From the NCBI GenBank assembly GCA_018970725.1, contig JAGWVU010000001.1, forward strand, positions 124,001 through 188,000: a DNA stretch of 64,000 bases, given 5' to 3'. The translations under genes were made by a program, and so were the position numbers. The notes under the pieces are model-generated. The model was not told where the DNA came from. It saw nothing but the letters and a program-made list of their open reading frames with translations, and searched no databases. This stretch comes from Verrucomicrobiota bacterium. Lineage in GTDB: Bacteria > Verrucomicrobiota > Verrucomicrobiia > Verrucomicrobiales > DEV007. This document shows positions 61,333 to 64,000 of the stretch, in pieces (the stretch's first letter is position 1; the number at the start of each line of letters is the position of its first letter).

Positions 61333-62049
61333 TCAATGGAGGATGGGTTTGATCACACCAGCAAGGACGCTGATCGGGATGGAGACGTTCCCCACGAAAA
61401 TGACGAGAGCATAGGCCCCGCCGAGAATTTTCAACAGGGACGCGGTGCGGGCGCTCCTCAATCCGAGGGTTTGGAACACGCTGGCGAACCCATGGCTCAA
61501 GTGCGTGCAGAGCAGGGCCATCGAAAGGATGTAAAAACCGCTGACCGGCAAACTGGAGAATCCCACGACCACCTTGTGGTAAACGTCCGGCACCGTATGC
61601 CCGTGAAGATCATACTGGAGATTGTCGTAGCCTGGGTCAACCACGTGGACCGTGAAGTGGAGCAGGTGGTAGACGACGAAGGAAAGGATCACCAGCCCGC
61701 TCAAAATCATCGAGCGGGAAGCGGGAGACGCCTGCACGGTCGATGGCTTGGCGTAGGCCTTGGGACGCGCCTTGCGATTGTCCCGCGCGAGGGAGATTGT
61801 CAGCGCCACGTGAACCACGAAAGCAACGAGGAGCCCGGCCCGGGCGATCCAGACAAGACTGCCATGCAACGCCGTGTGCAGCTCGTGCGCGTAGGCGTTC
61901 AGCTCCTCGGGACCCCGGTAGATCAGCAGATTCCCCGCGAGGTGGCCGGCCAGAAAGAGCAGGAGGGCAAGGCCGGTCACGGCTACCAGCAACTTTTTGC
62001 CGACGGATGAGCCGAACGAGGAACAAACGACTTGGGCGAGGGACTTCAT
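61333..62049 (-). CDS. sdhC: succinate dehydrogenase cytochrome b558 subunit
   Basis: A 238-residue membrane subunit with five hydrophobic helices: [95 protein letters not shown] and [21 protein letters not shown]. His residues for two haems b are in [27 protein letters not shown] and CTHLSHG. This single-subunit diheme anchor replaces SdhC plus SdhD. It is the first gene of sdhCAB, and the promoter must be in the gap 62050-62128. Confidence 0.92.
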   Translation of the reverse strand: MKSLAQVVCSSFGSSVGKKLLVAVTGLALLLFLAGHLAGNLLIYRGPEELNAYAHELHTALHGSLVWIARAGLLVAFVVHVALTISLARDNRKARPKAYAKPSTVQASPASRSMILSGLVILSFVVYHLLHFTVHVVDPGYDNLQYDLHGHTVPDVYHKVVVGFSSLPVSGFYILSMALLCTHLSHGFASVFQTLGLRSARTASLLKILGGAYALVIFVGNVSIPISVLAGVIKPILH

Positions 62050-62128
62050 GGGCGAGCGGTTCCTTACCCATTACGACAGCAGATTGCAAGAAGGAGCGCG
62101 GCGGACGCGGCTTTTCTTTCCGCGAACC

Positions 62129-62788
62129 TCACAATCCCTTGTCTTTGACCCGCAAGCCTTCCAGAGAAACATCGAACACCGACCGCGGCACGCCCGCGTC
62201 GCGCTCCACCCCGGAAAAGCTGGTCCGCATCTCGGAGCCGTCTTTCAAATCCAATACAAATGCCTGCGTGGCGTAGGATTTCGCATCGATCTCGAACCGG
62301 ATCGCCCTCACTCCGCGCGCCGCTCCCGGGTCCAGCGGCTCCAGCCCAACCCGCAGCACGTTGCCGCTCCGCTCGACCGACAGCACCCGGAACTCACGCT
62401 GAAAGGCCTCCCAGTCCCGGGGAAAACTCATCTGCAGGTAGGCCGTCAAACGATTTGTCTCGCTCTCCCCCGCCTTCACCTCGGCCTTCCCCTTCTCCAG
62501 ATCGATGACCGTGAATTTGTCGGCGCTTTGGATCGCCACACTGCGCACCGGATCGCCGATGTCCCATCGGAACTGATTGGGGGCCCGATACCAGAACCGG
62601 CCCGGGGCCACCAGCGTCTTCCGCAGAACCTTGAGCTTGCGCTCCTGGGTGAAGGTTCCGGTGAGCGACTTCAATTCCCCCTGCGCCTCGATCCAAGGCT
62701 TCAGGGCACCCACATCCGCCGCAAACCCGCTCGGGCCCAAGGTTGACGCGAAGAAAAGTGTGATGGAAAGAAGCCGCCGGCAGTTCAT
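62129..62788 (-). CDS. LolA-like outer-membrane lipoprotein carrier protein
   Basis: A 219-residue periplasmic protein. Signal peptide MNCRRLLSITLFFASTLGPSGFA, then the LolA/LolB fold: GELKSLTGTFTQERKLKVLRKTLVAPGRFWYRAPNQFRWDIGDPVRSVAI, KFTVIDLEKGKAEV and RFEIDAKSYATQAFVLDLKDGSEMRTSFSGVE. The Arg/Trp pattern (RFWYRAPNQFRWD) is that of LolA. A LolA-like gene beside an RND exporter is the arrangement seen at the edge of aryl-polyene and similar fatty-acyl clusters; here the two are divergent with 48 bases between. It may serve general lipoprotein sorting or that pathway. Confidence 0.85.
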   Translation of the reverse strand: MNCRRLLSITLFFASTLGPSGFAADVGALKPWIEAQGELKSLTGTFTQERKLKVLRKTLVAPGRFWYRAPNQFRWDIGDPVRSVAIQSADKFTVIDLEKGKAEVKAGESETNRLTAYLQMSFPRDWEAFQREFRVLSVERSGNVLRVGLEPLDPGAARGVRAIRFEIDAKSYATQAFVLDLKDGSEMRTSFSGVERDAGVPRSVFDVSLEGLRVKDKGL

Positions 62789-62836
62789 GGAATGAGCCCA
62801 AGTTCACCTGGGACCACTCGGACTGGCAAGGAATTC
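62789..62836. promoter_or_regulatory. 48-base divergent gap, lolA-like / exporter
   Basis: The two start codons are 48 bases apart head to head, so their promoters must overlap each other or the coding ends. No clear hexamer pair is visible. Confidence 0.35.
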
Positions 62837-64000
62837 ATGGCAAAAATGGAGAGCACAGAAAAACGCGGCTTCCGCGTCTCCGCTGCAAGAGTCGTCATCT
62901 GGAGCGTTCTCGCCTGCCTGGTTGTCCTTGGATGCACCCGGATCCGCCTCGACGTCAATCCCTTGCGCATCCTCCCCCAATCCTTACCCGAGGTCCAGGG
63001 ACTGAGCGCCTTCCTTGAACGATTCTCCCGGCCGGACGAACTGATCCTCGCCGTGGACGGCCCGGACCCCGCGACCGTCGAGAAGGCCACGCTCTCGCTC
63101 GCCGCTTGGTTTCGCGAGCGGCCCGCCCTGGCGGGAGCGGTGATCGATCGGCCGCCGGGAGAGGATGACCCGGAAGCCATGTCCGCCCTGATGGCGCATC
63201 TTCTCATCAACCAGCCGCCGGATCGTTTCAAGGCATTGGCCGACGATCTGGCTCCCGGGCGTTCCAAGGCGCGGATCGAGGAGACGATTGAAAAGATGAC
63301 CTACGACCTCTCTCCGGCCGTCGCCCTCCTCGGGGCTTACGACCCATTCGGCCTGGTGGAGGCTGCCTTTGGATCCGGGGAAGCCGCGGGTGGAGGTCTC
63401 ACCGGAGGGGCCAAGTTCGGTTCCGATGACGGGAAACTGAGGCTCGTTTACCTCTGGGCTCCCCGGCCGCTGGCCCGGGAAGACTATCGCGAATTGATCC
63501 GTTGGACCTCGGAAATCCGTGCCTCGGTGGACGAATGGCGCCGCCAAGGCACTAGCCCTGCCGCCATCCGCGTGCGCCTGACCGGGGAACCAGCCATCAT
63601 GGCCGAGGTTTCCGGGGGGATGCAGCGCGATTTGATGGGCTCCGGCCTGTCCACCTCCCTGCTGGTCTCCCTCATTTTCTGGGCCGTTTACCGACGGATC
63701 ACTCCGCTCCTCGCCATCCTTGCCATGCTCGCCCTCGTCACCGTGACAACGTTCGGCCTGAGCGGCCTCGCCGTCGGCGAGTTGAACGCGATGAACGTCG
63801 GTTTCGGAGCCATATTGATTGGGCTGACGGTCGATTACGCCATCCTCATCTACCAGCAGAGTTTGATCACTCCAGGAGATCCCAAGGCGATTCGCGCCGG
63901 AACGCTCACCGGCATCGCGGGTGCCGCCTTGACCACCTCCGCCTGCTTCGCCGCGCTCCACGCCGGAAGCCAGCCCAGCTTGGCGGATCTCGGCTCCATC
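62837..64000 (+). CDS. MMPL/RND-superfamily exporter (3' end outside window)
   Basis: The first 388 codons of an MMPL-type exporter, cut by the window end. The ATG at 62837 is followed by a basic stretch and TM helix 1 (AARVVIWSVLACLVVLGC), a periplasmic porter domain opening RIRLDVNPLRILPQSLPEVQGLSAFLERFSRPDELILAVDG, and then TM helices SGLSTSLLVSLIFWAVY and LLAILAMLALVTVTTFGLSGLA with the motif NVGFGAILIGLTVDYAILIYQQSL in TM4 (the GLTVDYAIL proton-relay Asp). It looks like the COG4258-type predicted exporter. It is divergent from the LolA-like gene. If this is the edge of an aryl-polyene-like cluster, acyltransferase and ketosynthase genes should follow beyond the window. Confidence 0.88.
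   Translation, partial: MAKMESTEKRGFRVSAARVVIWSVLACLVVLGCTRIRLDVNPLRILPQSLPEVQGLSAFLERFSRPDELILAVDGPDPATVEKATLSLAAWFRERPALAGAVIDRPPGEDDPEAMSALMAHLLINQPPDRFKALADDLAPGRSKARIEETIEKMTYDLSPAVALLGAYDPFGLVEAAFGSGEAAGGGLTGGAKFGSDDGKLRLVYLWAPRPLAREDYRELIRWTSEIRASVDEWRRQGTSPAAIRVRLTGEPAIMAEVSGGMQRDLMGSGLSTSLLVSLIFWAVYRRITPLLAILAMLALVTVTTFGLSGLAVGELNAMNVGFGAILIGLTVDYAILIYQQSLITPGDPKAIRAGTLTGIAGAALTTSACFAALHAGSQPSLADLGSI

Overview
The window is a GC-rich, gene-dense chromosomal segment that most likely comes from a Verrucomicrobiota (PVC superphylum) bacterium. The pointers are three sets of DUF1501 plus DUF1549/DUF1553 genes, a PVC-type 'membrane-bound dehydrogenase' fused to FG-GAP repeats, a DUF1080 sugar hydrolase, a DUF5069 gene, a three-subunit succinate dehydrogenase of the cytochrome b558 type, and many secreted proteins with Tat or Sec signals. 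Long open frames antisense to the real genes are common and are treated as composition artefacts. I see no rRNA, tRNA, CRISPR array, insertion sequence or prophage. The only structural RNA gene I find is a one-piece tmRNA. No stretch above about 300 bases lacks a gene or that RNA.

Layout. 1-5.0 kb: secreted FG-GAP/dehydrogenase protein (cut by the window edge), a TIM-barrel sugar isomerase/epimerase-like enzyme and an alpha/beta hydrolase, divergent from a DhnA-type class I aldolase. 5.1-13 kb: housekeeping genes, namely a ParA-like ATPase, an S4 RNA-binding protein, a TPR protein, an orphan overlapping mrp, rpoN (sigma-54), an M48 protease and a DusB-type dihydrouridine synthase. 13-20.5 kb: penicillin-binding-protein-like serine hydrolase, ssrA (tmRNA), mutT, a DUF1549-DUF1501-WD40 operon, an ADP-ribose-type Nudix hydrolase and an MDR oxidoreductase. 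20.5-29.8 kb: a 1027-residue secreted orphan, trpG/trpE, a prenyltransferase-repeat protein overlapping a DUF116-polyprenyl synthase fusion, and a degenerate MreB paralogue. 29.8-40.2 kb: HtrA protease, a peroxiredoxin/thioredoxin-like protein, OsmC, a PIG-L deacetylase, a GNAT, a DsbD-like protein with permuted domain order, a VapBC module bracketed by a short repeat, a trypsin-like protease and an AEC transporter. 40.2-51.9 kb: two DUF1501/PSD1 pairs around DUF5069, a beta-hydroxyacid dehydrogenase and a WbuC-type cupin, ending with a divergent DUF1080 hydrolase. 51.9-58.5 kb: two small membrane proteins and an RND efflux operon (adaptor-permease-TolC). 58.6-62.0 kb: sdhCAB. 62.1-64 kb: a LolA-like carrier divergent from an MMPL/RND exporter cut by the window end.

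How the genes work together. The DUF1501/PSD1 sets, the PVC dehydrogenase and DUF1080 are the kind of exported polysaccharide or osmolyte degradation inventory that dominates PVC genomes. The HtrA, DsbD, LolA and RND genes maintain the envelope. The most unusual object is the DsbD-like protein at 34951-37092: its first two transmembrane helices, with the conserved MPC cysteine, lie after the thioredoxin domain instead of before the rest of the membrane domain. The second is the polyprenyl synthase fused to DUF116 and paired with a cyclase-like alpha-barrel protein. All functions are read from motifs alone; no database search was possible.
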